Assembly: GCA_021812385.1 (NCBI GenBank)
Contig: JAKANO010000004.1
Location: 124,001 to 188,000 of the forward strand
Length of the DNA: 64,000 nt
From: Pseudomonadota bacterium
Lineage (GTDB): Bacteria > Pseudomonadota > Gammaproteobacteria > Burkholderiales > Thiobacteraceae
Direction: 5' to 3'
The position numbers and the translations under genes were made by a program. Positions 45,684 to 53,897 of the stretch are shown here, one piece after another (within the stretch, counting starts at the first letter, position 1; each line of letters begins with the position of its first letter). Under the pieces are notes generated by a model. That model was not told where the DNA came from. It made no database searches and saw nothing but the letters and a program-made list of their open reading frames with translations.

Positions 45684-45731
45684 CGGGGCGTGCCAAGAGA
45701 TTGCAAACGCTCGGCTAAGCCGGTCGAGGAG

Positions 45732-46121
45732 CTAGTTGCTGGTCTTGTTGCGTTCGCAGCGGATCACGCCTTCGGTCACACGCTGCGAGATACTTAAGAT
45801 ATCCGAGGTCAGCGATTCGGTGTATTCGAGCGTGGTGTAGCCGCTGCAGCCTTGCACGGCTACAATTTCTTCGGCGCGGCGCTGAAAGTAAATGCGCGCC
45901 TCGCCTTGCCCGCCAACCTTGAACTTGCCTTGCTTCACGGTCAGGCGATAGGTGTCGGGCGCGATCATGTGGTCTTCGACTTCCCACAGAAAGCCGTCCT
46001 TGGCTTCATACACGACGACGGCGCCCATGGCCGCCCCCGCTGGGGTTATCGTTGGTAATGACGAACATGCTGTAAAGGACAACAGCCCGCAGAGGGCGGC
46101 AAGGCTGCGCCAGCCGATCAT
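45732..46121 (-). CDS. Lipoprotein of CC0125/CC1285 type or similar, 129 aa
   Basis: ATG at 46121 overlaps the stop of the phosphoribulokinase gene by 4 bp. The N-terminus MIGWRSLAALCGLLSFTACS is a lipoprotein signal with lipobox FTAC. The mature part (YEAKDGFLWEVEDHMIAPDTYRLTVKQGKFK then GEARIYFQRRAEEIVAVQGC) resembles CC0125-like lipoproteins (a Y-x-V-x-[FW]-x-G pattern and RRAEEI...GC), of unknown role. Anchored in the outer or inner membrane. Coupled translation with prk is odd and may simply reflect compact spacing. Confidence 0.75.
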   Translation of the reverse strand: MIGWRSLAALCGLLSFTACSSLPTITPAGAAMGAVVVYEAKDGFLWEVEDHMIAPDTYRLTVKQGKFKVGGQGEARIYFQRRAEEIVAVQGCSGYTTLEYTESLTSDILSISQRVTEGVIRCERNKTSN

Positions 46122-47083
46122 GCGCGGCCTTTGGCGGTTTTGTTTTCCATCATTTCGCTGATCAAGGGCGTGCAGATCACGCGCAGCGCCAAGCGCATTT
46201 TGCCGCCCGGCACGACCAGGGTATTCGGCCGCGACATGAAGGAATCCGGGATGCGTTGCTGCAGATCCGGAAAATTGAAACGGTGTGGGTCGCGGAAATG
46301 GATGACCACGATGCTTTCGTCGGCGGTGGGAATATCGCGCGCGATGAAGGGATAAGAAGTGTCGACCAGCGGCATGCGCTGAAAGTTGATATCGGTCATG
46401 GCGAATTGCGGCACGATGAAGTGGGTGTAATCGCGCATGCGGCGCAAAATGGTGGCGGTGGTGGTTTCTACCGTGCAACCGTCGCGGCTGCAATCGCGGT
46501 GAATTTTTTGTATCCACTCCAGATTCACGGCAGGCACTATCCCGATCAGCAAATCCACGTGCTGCGCGGCGTTCACGCCTTTGCTTTTGCCGCGCCGTTC
46601 TTTGCCCTTGGCGGCCTCGGCGCCTTGGGGCAGGTGCGAGGGGCTGGCTTTGCGCCGCGTCCAGCTATGCGCCGCGGCGCCGCCATGCATGCCTTCGTAA
46701 AACAATAAATCCGAACCGCTGGGCATTTTTTTCCAGGGCGTAAAAGTGCCGACCGCTTGGCCGAATTGCGCCGCATCGGCGCTGTCTTTGACATAGTGGC
46801 GCATTTCGGCGCTGCCGGTCTTGGCGTATTGCGCGAATACGGCTTCTTGTTTTTCGAACAAATTGGCTTCTGGGCCGAAGTAGGAGATGGGGTTTCCTTG
46901 ATGCGAGGAATCGGCGATCAAGCGCTCCATCTCGTCCTTTCCGTGACGGAGGAAACTATCCCCTTTGATGATTTGCGCGGATAAACCCTGGCGCCGAAAG
47001 ATGTCGGCGAAAACATGACGCACGGTCGTGGTGCCAGCCCCAGCCGAGCCGGTAATTGCAATGATGGGATGTTTTTTAGACAT
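46118..47083 (-). CDS. prkB: Phosphoribulokinase (type I) with a basic insertion
   Basis: Start at ATG 47083 (MSKKHPIIAITGSAGAGTTT). It phosphorylates ribulose-5-phosphate to RuBP, the committed step of the Calvin cycle. P-loop GSAGAGTTTV, IIKGDSFLRHGKDEM, ISYFGPEANLF, DLLFYEGMHGG, VPAVNLEWIQKIHRD and FAMTDINFQRMPLVDTSYPFIARDIPTADESIVVI are all as in proteobacterial PRK. Between EGMHGG and VNAAQHVDLLIG the protein carries about 34 residues (about 136-169), rich in Arg, Lys, Ala and Ser, where other family members have about 6. RuBisCO genes are not in the window. It is coupled to a lipoprotein gene behind it. Confidence 0.92.
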   Translation of the reverse strand: MSKKHPIIAITGSAGAGTTTVRHVFADIFRRQGLSAQIIKGDSFLRHGKDEMERLIADSSHQGNPISYFGPEANLFEKQEAVFAQYAKTGSAEMRHYVKDSADAAQFGQAVGTFTPWKKMPSGSDLLFYEGMHGGAAAHSWTRRKASPSHLPQGAEAAKGKERRGKSKGVNAAQHVDLLIGIVPAVNLEWIQKIHRDCSRDGCTVETTTATILRRMRDYTHFIVPQFAMTDINFQRMPLVDTSYPFIARDIPTADESIVVIHFRDPHRFNFPDLQQRIPDSFMSRPNTLVVPGGKMRLALRVICTPLISEMMENKTAKGRA

Positions 47084-47158
47084 GGATAGCGACTCTCGAA
47101 GGAACGGTTTGCGCAACAGGATATGCCGCTTGTGGCTGATTTACAAGGCGTTTGGCGA

Positions 47159-47416
47159 CTAGTCGCGGAACCGCCATTTCAACATCAAGATCAACAGCGC
47201 CAGTGCCAGCGTGACACCGTTGGCGAGGATGATCGGCCAAGAACCGATGCGCAAGCCATACACCAGCCACAGCGCCACACCCGTGCTGAAGAGGGCGAAG
47301 GTGGCGAGCGAGATGTCGTGTGCGTGTTTGGATTTCCAGATTTTGACGACTTGCGGCACAAAGGCGATGGTGGTGAGCGCGCCGGCGATTAGTCCCACGA
47401 GTTCGGTGACGTTCAT
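47159..47416 (-). CDS. SemiSWEET-type PQ-loop transporter, 85 aa
   Basis: Start at ATG 47416 (MNVTELVGLIAGALTTIAFV). Three membrane helices with the PQ motif TTIAFVPQVVKIWKSKHAHD and ISLATFALFSTGVALWLVYG are characteristic of SemiSWEET proteins, which dimerise to transport sugars. The length matches the family (80-100 aa). It lies 75 bp upstream of prk on the same strand. Confidence 0.9.
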   Translation of the reverse strand: MNVTELVGLIAGALTTIAFVPQVVKIWKSKHAHDISLATFALFSTGVALWLVYGLRIGSWPIILANGVTLALALLILMLKWRFRD

Positions 47417-47548
47417 GTTGAGTATCGTTGTGTGAAAGAAAGGCGCAGTATAGTCGAGCGGCCTGTAGTCTAGTACGCTTGTCGTTATCAAGCTGTGCAG
47501 GAAACTGTCGATAAACAACCTAGTGCAGCTTGAGAGGGACCGGGGGTC

Positions 47549-48613
47549 ATGATGCGACGCTCACAGGGTTGGATTAGCGTAGTCGCCATGCTTTGCGGCA
47601 TGAGCGGCGCAGCAGCGGCAACGCAGCCGCAGGAGCCTTATACGCCGATATTTCTCATGTACTCCGGCGATCCTTCGCCCGCGCGCATGCAAGGCTTGCA
47701 GCAATTCCTGGCGGCCAACAATACGCCGAAGGAAATCGCCAAAGATACCGTGGAAACGGTGATCTATAAGTTGAAAACCTATAAGGCAGGGTTTGCTTAC
47801 CCGGTGTATTTTTCCGAGAACAGCAAGGTCGGCAATGCTTGTGTGGTGGCGGATAGCCATCACAGCCCGAATGTTTCGGCGATCTCGCTCGTGACCAATG
47901 AGCGCATACACCACTATGTGTTGGGCGGGCATGCGCCGACCATGGAAATCCAATCCGTATGGGATTCGGTGCTGTATCACGAAATTTTTCATTGCTACGA
48001 TTTGATGCGGCAGACGCAAATCGAAATCGGCACCCAAATAGCGCGCCATGGCGCGCAGTATTTTGCGAACTGGAGCGAAACGGGCGCGGACGCATTCGCG
48101 GCGCTCAAACATCTGCGCAGCGGCGGCAACAAAGCCTTGATTCGGCAGATTCGCGATTTTCGTACCTTGAATTTGCTCAATGGCGACGCCACGCACTACA
48201 CCGCACGCACCCTGGACTACATCGTGTGGAATTACGATCAAAAGCGCTTAAAGAAACTCAATATGCAGCAGCTCGTGCAATTGGCTTATGCCATTCGCGA
48301 ACAGACCGCGCTGACCCCGGAAGAGTACGCCGCCATCGAGCAGGTTTCTGGGCGTTTCGAGGTGCAACTGAAGTCCTTGACCAACGATGTCGATACCGTG
48401 CCGCATGCGGAGCTGTTGCAAACGCTGCAATATAACTTGCCCGACCCGGAATATTTTTCGCAGTTCATTTTGCAAGTGCGTGCCGCGCTGTATAACTTGG
48501 GCGGCGACATTTCCACGTCGAATGCCTATTTCTACCCGATCATGAAGAAATATTATCGGGCCAGTTATTCGCGCATCGAGAAGGCGGAAGTTACGGTGAG
48601 TGGTGCGTGGTAA
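47549..48613 (+). CDS. Secreted protein with a zinc-peptidase HExxH motif, 354 aa
   Basis: Two adjacent ATG codons; the first is used. Signal peptide MMRRSQGWISVVAMLCGMSGAAAA (cleavage after AAA-A). In the mature protein YHEIFHCYDLM has the HExxH zinc motif (HEIFH), and SETGADAFAALKHLR downstream offers a possible third ligand Glu/Asp. I do not recognise a defined peptidase family; the context YSGDPSPARMQGLQQFLAAN is not helpful. It may be a periplasmic metallopeptidase or an inactive relative. It is divergent from the SemiSWEET gene. Confidence 0.7.
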   Translation: MMRRSQGWISVVAMLCGMSGAAAATQPQEPYTPIFLMYSGDPSPARMQGLQQFLAANNTPKEIAKDTVETVIYKLKTYKAGFAYPVYFSENSKVGNACVVADSHHSPNVSAISLVTNERIHHYVLGGHAPTMEIQSVWDSVLYHEIFHCYDLMRQTQIEIGTQIARHGAQYFANWSETGADAFAALKHLRSGGNKALIRQIRDFRTLNLLNGDATHYTARTLDYIVWNYDQKRLKKLNMQQLVQLAYAIREQTALTPEEYAAIEQVSGRFEVQLKSLTNDVDTVPHAELLQTLQYNLPDPEYFSQFILQVRAALYNLGGDISTSNAYFYPIMKKYYRASYSRIEKAEVTVSGAW

Positions 48614-48616
48614 ACG

Positions 48617-48675
48617 GTAAGCGGTAAGGGTGGTTAGTTGTCCCTACAGCTACCTGCTCACCGCTCGCCGCTTAC
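48617..48675. repeat. GTAAGCGG/CCGCTTAC inverted repeat
   Basis: GTAAGCGG (48617-48624) and CCGCTTAC (48668-48675) are 43 bp apart in a gap containing further GGTAAG/CTCACCGCT short repeats. It looks like a degenerate intergenic repeat without a T-run. Confidence 0.45.
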
Positions 48676-48723
48676 GAATCATCAACGCTTGCGAGCGCGC
48701 TGCATTCTGTCTAGCATGACGCC

Positions 48724-49266
48724 ATGTCGCGTTTATTCATTTTATTCCTTTGGTTTTGCTTTCCACCCGTTTTCGCAGCCGATGCCAAGCTGGCGCAAGA
48801 CGGCGTGGAGCTATTTGTTTCGGCGCGCACGCCGGAGCAGATGCGCGCATTTTACGGCGCGCGCGGCATGCCGCCAGCCGCGCTGCAAGAAATTTCCAAG
48901 GCCTGCTTCTTGACGGTGGGGGTGCGCAACCGGCGCGCTGAAACCTTGTGGTTAGAACCCGCGGCATGGCGCTTCATTACTGCCAGCGGTAAGCCGATTG
49001 CGCATATTTCGCGCCAGCAATGGAAGGCGCGCTGGGTGGCGTTGCAAGTGCCGCTCGCTGCGCAATCGACCTTCGGCTGGACGCAATTGCCGGAGTCGCG
49101 CGATTTGTATCCGGATGAGTCGGCGGGCGCCAATGTGAGTATTGTCCCGCCTGCCGGCAGTTTCAGCCTGATTGCGCGCTTTCGCAGCGGCGCCCAGGGC
49201 GACGGCCCAATGATTGAATTGACTGTCCCTAATTTATCCTGCTCGCGTGAAGGGGCTAGCCAATGA
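48724..49266 (+). CDS. Secreted hypothetical protein, 180 aa
   Basis: Signal peptide MSRLFILFLWFCFPPVFAAD, cleavage after VFA. The mature part contains VELFVSARTPEQMRAFYGARGMPPAALQEISKACFLTVGVRN and ends with a Cys-containing tail (TVPNLSCSREGASQ). I recognise no family. The stop overlaps the start of the TlpA-like gene by 4 bp, so it probably works in the periplasm together with that thiol-disulfide protein; its two cysteines could be substrates. Confidence 0.75.
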   Translation: MSRLFILFLWFCFPPVFAADAKLAQDGVELFVSARTPEQMRAFYGARGMPPAALQEISKACFLTVGVRNRRAETLWLEPAAWRFITASGKPIAHISRQQWKARWVALQVPLAAQSTFGWTQLPESRDLYPDESAGANVSIVPPAGSFSLIARFRSGAQGDGPMIELTVPNLSCSREGASQ

Positions 49267-49772
49267 AACGCTGGATCGTCACTTGTGCACTTTTGATATT
49301 GTTCGGTAGTGCTTATGCCGCAGAGCCGCCAGCGGGCGTGATCAAGCTCGATGGCCGTCCCGCTCCGGCTTTGCAGCTCAGCGATATGGACGGCAAAAGC
49401 GCGAACCTTGCGCAAAGTCGCGGGCATTGGGTGCTAGTGCATTTTTGGGCGACCTGGTGCGGGCCGTGTCGCAAAGAAATGCCGACTTTGGCGCAATTAA
49501 TCAAAGCGCTCCCCGCCGATCGTCTCACTGTGTTGTTGGTGAATACCTCGGATAGCGAAGATGACGTGTTTACTTTCTTAGCCTCGGTGTCCCCGGAGTT
49601 GGTGTCGCTGCTTGACCGCGACGGCCAAGTCACGGAACGCTGGCAGCCGCGCGGTCTGCCGTCCTCGTTCCTGGTCGATCCGCAAGGGCGCTTGCGCTAT
49701 TTGGCGCTGGGCGGGCGTAACTGGGCGAGTGAACCCTATTTGGGTTTCTTGCGCGAATTGACCGCAAAATAA
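49263..49772 (+). CDS. TlpA-family periplasmic thioredoxin
   Basis: Signal peptide MKRWIVTCALLILFGSAYAA. The thioredoxin domain has the active site HFWATWCGPCRKEMPTL (WCGPC) and the cis-Pro region LPSSFLVDPQGRLRYLALG. TlpA/ResA-like proteins reduce disulfides in the periplasm, for instance in cytochrome c maturation. No Ccm genes lie next to it; its coupled partner is the secreted unknown protein before it. Confidence 0.93.
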   Translation: MKRWIVTCALLILFGSAYAAEPPAGVIKLDGRPAPALQLSDMDGKSANLAQSRGHWVLVHFWATWCGPCRKEMPTLAQLIKALPADRLTVLLVNTSDSEDDVFTFLASVSPELVSLLDRDGQVTERWQPRGLPSSFLVDPQGRLRYLALGGRNWASEPYLGFLRELTAK

Positions 49773-49865
49773 GCCGCTGGCATTGCGTTTGCAGCGGCGC
49801 AGGTTTGCTGCCGAAGCGCAATACGGGTACGCTTGCAATTCTTAGGTACCCACGTAGCAAAACCC

Positions 49866-51335
49866 ATGTTAGAACAATCGCCGCCCCACGCAGAGCAGGG
49901 GTATTCTGGTTGCGACAGCGCTAGCACGCCGGTCGCACCGCGCTTTCATCTGCTGCTAATCAATCCGTATGAGCTAGGCCGGCAACCGTTTGCCTTGGCC
50001 GAAGCGAGTGCATGGTTAAAGCGCGCCGGATGTGCGGTGCATTGCCTCGATCTGGCCTTGCAAAAATTGGATCCTGAACTGTTGGCTACGGCCGATGCCG
50101 TGGCGATTTATTTGGGCATGCACACCGCGACGCGCATCGCAATGGAAGCGCTGCCGCGCATTCGCCAGTTGGCGCCAAAAGCGCAATTGGCGGCCTTCGG
50201 TTTGTACGCGCCGATGAATGCGGATTTATTGCGCGCGTCGGGCGTGGGCGCGATTTTCGGTGGCGAGTCGGAGCCGGATTTGGTGGATTGGGCCAACGCG
50301 CTGCGCACCAATCAAGGCGTGCCTTTGCACCAAGCCACCATCGTGCGTCACGACAAAATCGAATTCCTGCCGCCGGATCGCAGCGATCTGCCGCAACTCG
50401 AACGCTATGCGCATTTGGTGTTGCCGGATGGCAGCACCCGCGTCGCCGGCTTCGTCGACAGCACGCGCGGCTGTAAACATGTGTGTCGACATTGCCCGGT
50501 GGTGCCGGTGTATGAAGGCAAATTTCGCGTGGTGCCGGTGGAAGTGGTACTGGGTGATATCGCGCAGCAAATCGCCGCCGGCGCGCGCCACATTTCTTTC
50601 GGCGATCACGATTTCTTCAATGGCCCGACGCATGCGCTGCATGTGGTGCGCGCGCTGCATGAACGTTGGCCGGAGGTGACTTACGATGCCACCATCAAGA
50701 TTCAACATCTGATCGATCATGCCGCTTTGCTGCCGGAATTGCGGCGCAGCAATTGCCTGTTCATCATTGCCGCCGTGGAGTCGGTGGATGACCATGTGCT
50801 GGGCTACCTCGCGAAGAATCACACCCGCGCCGATTTTTATCGCGCCGTGGAATTAATGCGCGCCGCCGGCATCGCGCTGGCGCCGACCTGGGTGGCGTTT
50901 CATCCCTGGACTACCCTCGAAGCGTATCTGGATCTACTCAAGAGCTTGGTTGACTTGCAATTGGTGCAGGCGGTGCCGCCGATACAGTTATCGATACGCT
51001 TGCTGGTGCCGGCCGGTTCGAAGTTATTGGAACTGCCGGGATTCGGCGATTTGATCGGCCCATTCGATGCGAAATTATTAGGTTATCCCTGGCGCAATCC
51101 GGATGCGCGCGTCGATGCCTTGCAAGCCGAAATTCAACACTATGTCATGCAAGCCGAGCAAGCCAATGCACCGCGCCAGGAAGTGTTTGCCGCGATTTGG
51201 CGCATGGCGCATGCGGCACTGGGTTTGCCAGCACCGGCCCTGGACGGGCGCGAACTCGGCACAGCGGTGCCGCATATGTCCGAGCCGTGGTATTGCTGCG
51301 CCGAACCGACCGAGGCGCAGTTGCAGTCTTTTTAA
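49866..51335 (+). CDS. CCAEP-tail radical SAM protein with B12-binding-like N-domain
   Basis: Start placed at ATG 49866 (MLEQSPPHAEQGYSGC). Residues about 25-160 look like a B12-binding-type fold (HLLLINPYELGRQPFALAEA, AAFGLYAPMNADLLRASGVG). The radical SAM cluster motif is C203-x3-C207-x2-C210 in STRGCKHVCRHCPVVPVYEG. The C-terminus ends EPWYCCAEPTEAQLQSF, the CCAEP tail (C477-C478). This fits the family named CUAEP/CCAEP-tail radical SAM (seleno)proteins, whose relatives have selenocysteine at the second Cys. Substrate and product are not known to me. It is followed 53 bp later by an ATP-grasp gene, an enzyme type often used with radical SAM proteins in peptide or small-molecule synthesis. 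Confidence 0.9.
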   Translation: MLEQSPPHAEQGYSGCDSASTPVAPRFHLLLINPYELGRQPFALAEASAWLKRAGCAVHCLDLALQKLDPELLATADAVAIYLGMHTATRIAMEALPRIRQLAPKAQLAAFGLYAPMNADLLRASGVGAIFGGESEPDLVDWANALRTNQGVPLHQATIVRHDKIEFLPPDRSDLPQLERYAHLVLPDGSTRVAGFVDSTRGCKHVCRHCPVVPVYEGKFRVVPVEVVLGDIAQQIAAGARHISFGDHDFFNGPTHALHVVRALHERWPEVTYDATIKIQHLIDHAALLPELRRSNCLFIIAAVESVDDHVLGYLAKNHTRADFYRAVELMRAAGIALAPTWVAFHPWTTLEAYLDLLKSLVDLQLVQAVPPIQLSIRLLVPAGSKLLELPGFGDLIGPFDAKLLGYPWRNPDARVDALQAEIQHYVMQAEQANAPRQEVFAAIWRMAHAALGLPAPALDGRELGTAVPHMSEPWYCCAEPTEAQLQSF

Positions 51336-51352
51336 ATTTAATTCAAAAGCGG

Positions 51353-51382
51353 TTCAACCGATTTTTCATTGGCCGTTACAAT
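51353..51382 (+). promoter_or_regulatory. Promoter placed for leaderless transcription of the ATP-grasp gene
   Basis: TTCAAC (51353-51358), an 18-bp spacer and TACAAT (51377-51382). The ATG at 51389 begins six bases after the -10 hexamer, near the expected transcription start, and no ribosome site is visible. The -35 is weak. Confidence 0.4.
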
Positions 51383-51388
51383 TTTGAT

Positions 51389-52654
51389 ATGAAAACAGTC
51401 CTACTCCTTCTCCCCGCAGCCAGCTATCGCAACGAAGATTTTCTCGCCGCTGCAAAAAAGCTCGGCGTACAGGTGATTGCCGTCGCCGATTATTGTCCGC
51501 AACTGGCGCCGGGGTGGGGCATGGGCGTGCTTTCCGCCGTGCACTTCGACCAGCCTTTATTGGCAACCCAAACCATTCTCGAACATCTGCCCAGCAAGCC
51601 GGATGCGGTGTTGGCGGTGGATGATCATGGCTTGGAATTGGCGGCCATGCTGCGGGAGAAACTGGGCTTGCCAGGGAATAGCCCGGCGGTGGTCGGATTG
51701 ACCCGCGATAAATTGGCGTTTCGCCATCTGCTGCAAGAGCAGGGCATGCTGTGCCCCGCATTTTGCAATTTGGCCGACGATGCCGATGCGCAATATCTCG
51801 GCGAACTGGCGCGACAATTAAGCTACCCGGTGGTGGTGAAAGCGCGGCGCTTGTCTTCGAGTCGCGGCGTGATACGCGCCAACAACGCCACGGAGTTTCT
51901 CGGCGCGGTGCGCTGGGTGCGCGCGATTCAAGCGCGCGTCGACCGCGATAGCCAAGAGCTCGGCCTGGTGGTGGAGTCGTTTATCCCCGGCCGCGAATAT
52001 GCGCTGGAAGGCTTGCTGAATAAGGGCGTGCTGCAAGTGCTGGCGCTGTTCGATAAGCCCGATCCCTTGGACGGCCCGTATTTCGAAGAGACGATTTATG
52101 TCACGCCGTCGCGCTTGCCTGCAGCGTTGCAAGCGCAAATCGCCGAGCAAGTCGCGCGCGCTTGCCGCTTGGCTGGCTTGTCGAGCGGTGCGGTGCATGC
52201 CGAATTGCGCATCAACGATCAAGGTATTTGGCTGCTGGAAGTGGCGGCGCGCTCCATCGGCGGCTTGTGCGGACGCATGCTGAAGCACGCGCTGGGCATG
52301 AGCTTGGAAGAGGTGTTGCTGCGCCATGCCTTGGGTGAGGCGGTGCCGCAAGCGGCTGCACACGGCGCCTCGGCGGTGATGATGATCCCGATTCCGAAGC
52401 GTGGCATTTATCAGGGCGTTAAGGGATTAAATGCAGCGCTGGCGGTGGCGCGCATCCAATCGGTGCTGATCACGGCGGAAGTCGGCGCAGTGCTGTTGCC
52501 GCCGCCGGAGGGCGCGAGCTATCTAGGTTTCATCTTCGCCCAAGCCGACGATGCGGCGACGGCGGAGTTCGCTGTGCGTGAAGCGCATCGGCGCTTGGCG
52601 TTCGAGATTCAAACCGAAGTACCGCTGCAAGTGGCTACATCGTCTGCAATATAA
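51389..52654 (+). CDS. ATP-grasp enzyme, 421 aa
   Basis: Start at ATG 51389 (MKTVLLLLPAASYRNEDFLA). N-terminal preATP-grasp domain, then the ATP-grasp core: LTRDKLAFRHLLQEQGMLCP, LSYPVVVKARRLSSSRGV (ATP-binding Lys), VVESFIPGREYALEGLL, and the metal-binding region AVHAELRINDQGIWLLEVAARSIGGLCGRML with Glu and Arg. It resembles carboxylate-amine ligases such as L-amino-acid ligases and biotin carboxylase-like proteins that form an acyl-phosphate and couple it to an amine. The substrates are unknown. It stands directly behind the CCAEP radical SAM gene, so they are likely one pathway. Confidence 0.9.
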   Translation: MKTVLLLLPAASYRNEDFLAAAKKLGVQVIAVADYCPQLAPGWGMGVLSAVHFDQPLLATQTILEHLPSKPDAVLAVDDHGLELAAMLREKLGLPGNSPAVVGLTRDKLAFRHLLQEQGMLCPAFCNLADDADAQYLGELARQLSYPVVVKARRLSSSRGVIRANNATEFLGAVRWVRAIQARVDRDSQELGLVVESFIPGREYALEGLLNKGVLQVLALFDKPDPLDGPYFEETIYVTPSRLPAALQAQIAEQVARACRLAGLSSGAVHAELRINDQGIWLLEVAARSIGGLCGRMLKHALGMSLEEVLLRHALGEAVPQAAAHGASAVMMIPIPKRGIYQGVKGLNAALAVARIQSVLITAEVGAVLLPPPEGASYLGFIFAQADDAATAEFAVREAHRRLAFEIQTEVPLQVATSSAI

Positions 52655-52737
52655 GTGTAATCAAGCTTGGCGATGGGATTTTGCTATCGACTTTTGCGCT
52701 TGAAGCAGGCCGTCATCTCGCTTACCATGGACTCCCC

Positions 52738-53340
52738 ATGCGTTTCCCCTGCCTTATTTTATTGCTTGCAAGCTGCGCCCCCATCGCCCATGCCGATATC
52801 TACGGCTACACCGATGAGGCCGGCACGCTGGTGCTGTCCGACAGCAAGCCCGACAACCGCTATGCGCTGTTGCTGCGTACGGAAATTGCGCAGCATCCGC
52901 AGTTGGCGACACCTTTCGCCGGCGGACGCATCAATTGGGAAAACCAAAAACGTTTCGCGCCACTGGTGTCGCAAGCAGCGCGCACTTACCACCTTGACGA
53001 AGCCCTGCTGCATGCGGTGATCTCCACCGAATCCGGTTACGAGCCGCGCGCCGTTTCACCCAAGGGCGCGATTGGCTTGATGCAGGTCATGCCGGCAACC
53101 GGCAAGCGCCTAGGCGTCGGCAATCTGACCGACCCGGCGCAAAATATCGAGGCCGGGGCGCATTATCTGCGCGATCTGTTACGCCAGTTCGACAACGATT
53201 TGCAACTGGTGCTTGCGGCGTACAACGCCGGCGAGAACGCCGTGCTGCGCCACGGCAAGCGCATTCCACCGTATCGCGAAACCCTGCAATATGTACCGCG
53301 CGTGCTGGCGCTGTATAAAAAATTTCAAGCCAAAACCTAG
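52738..53340 (+). CDS. Lytic transglycosylase with DUF4124 N-domain
   Basis: ATG at 52738 (MRFPCLILLLASCAPIAHAD). The N-terminus has a lipobox-like LASC but also a signal peptidase I site (AHA-D). DUF4124 (DIYGYTDEAGTLVLSDSKPD) precedes an SLT domain with the catalytic Glu in AVISTESGYEPRAVSPKGAI, GLMQVMPATGKRLG and LVLAAYNAGENAVLRHGKRIP. It cleaves peptidoglycan with 1,6-anhydro-muramic acid formation in the periplasm. It precedes rfbC by 11 bp. Confidence 0.94.
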   Translation: MRFPCLILLLASCAPIAHADIYGYTDEAGTLVLSDSKPDNRYALLLRTEIAQHPQLATPFAGGRINWENQKRFAPLVSQAARTYHLDEALLHAVISTESGYEPRAVSPKGAIGLMQVMPATGKRLGVGNLTDPAQNIEAGAHYLRDLLRQFDNDLQLVLAAYNAGENAVLRHGKRIPPYRETLQYVPRVLALYKKFQAKT

Positions 53341-53351
53341 ATCGAGTTTTC

Positions 53352-53897
53352 ATGAAGGTAACCCCGACCGCCATACCCGATGTGTTGTTGCTGGAACCGA
53401 AAGTGTTCGGTGACGCGCGCGGATTTTTTTTCGAGAGCTATAACCGTAAGGCCTTCCTGGAAGCCACCGGGCTCGATGTGGATTTCGTGCAGGACAATCA
53501 TTCGCGCTCGGCGCAAGGCGTATTGCGCGGCTTGCATTACCAGATCCAGCAGCCGCAAGGAAAATTGGCGCGCGTGGTCGCGGGCGCGGTGTTCGACGTG
53601 GCTGTCGATGTTCGCGCCGGCTCGCCGAGTTTCGGCCAGTGGGTGGGCGAGGAGCTGTCCGCCGACAACAAAAAAATGCTGTGGATTCCACCCGGCTTCG
53701 CGCACGGTTTCTTGGTGCTGAGCGAGTATGCCGAATTTTTGTATAAAACCACCGACTATTATGCGCCGGCCTATGAGCGCGCGATTGCCTGGAACGACCC
53801 GCAGATCGGCATCGCTTGGCCATTACCTTGCGCACCTTTGCTGTCGGCCAAAGATCAGGCGGGGCTGCGCTTGCAGGACGCAGAAGTTTTTCCATGA
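53352..53897 (+). CDS. rfbC: dTDP-4-dehydrorhamnose 3,5-epimerase
   Basis: The 181-aa cupin enzyme epimerises dTDP-4-keto-6-deoxyglucose in dTDP-L-rhamnose synthesis. DARGFFFESYNRKAFLEATG, VQDNHSRSAQGVLRGLHYQI (catalytic His), GAVFDVAVDVRAGSPSFGQW, MLWIPPGFAHGFLVLSEYAE and the Asp of WNDPQIGIAWP are typical. The stop overlaps the next gene by 4 bp. rfbA and rfbB are not in the window. Confidence 0.97.
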   Translation: MKVTPTAIPDVLLLEPKVFGDARGFFFESYNRKAFLEATGLDVDFVQDNHSRSAQGVLRGLHYQIQQPQGKLARVVAGAVFDVAVDVRAGSPSFGQWVGEELSADNKKMLWIPPGFAHGFLVLSEYAEFLYKTTDYYAPAYERAIAWNDPQIGIAWPLPCAPLLSAKDQAGLRLQDAEVFP

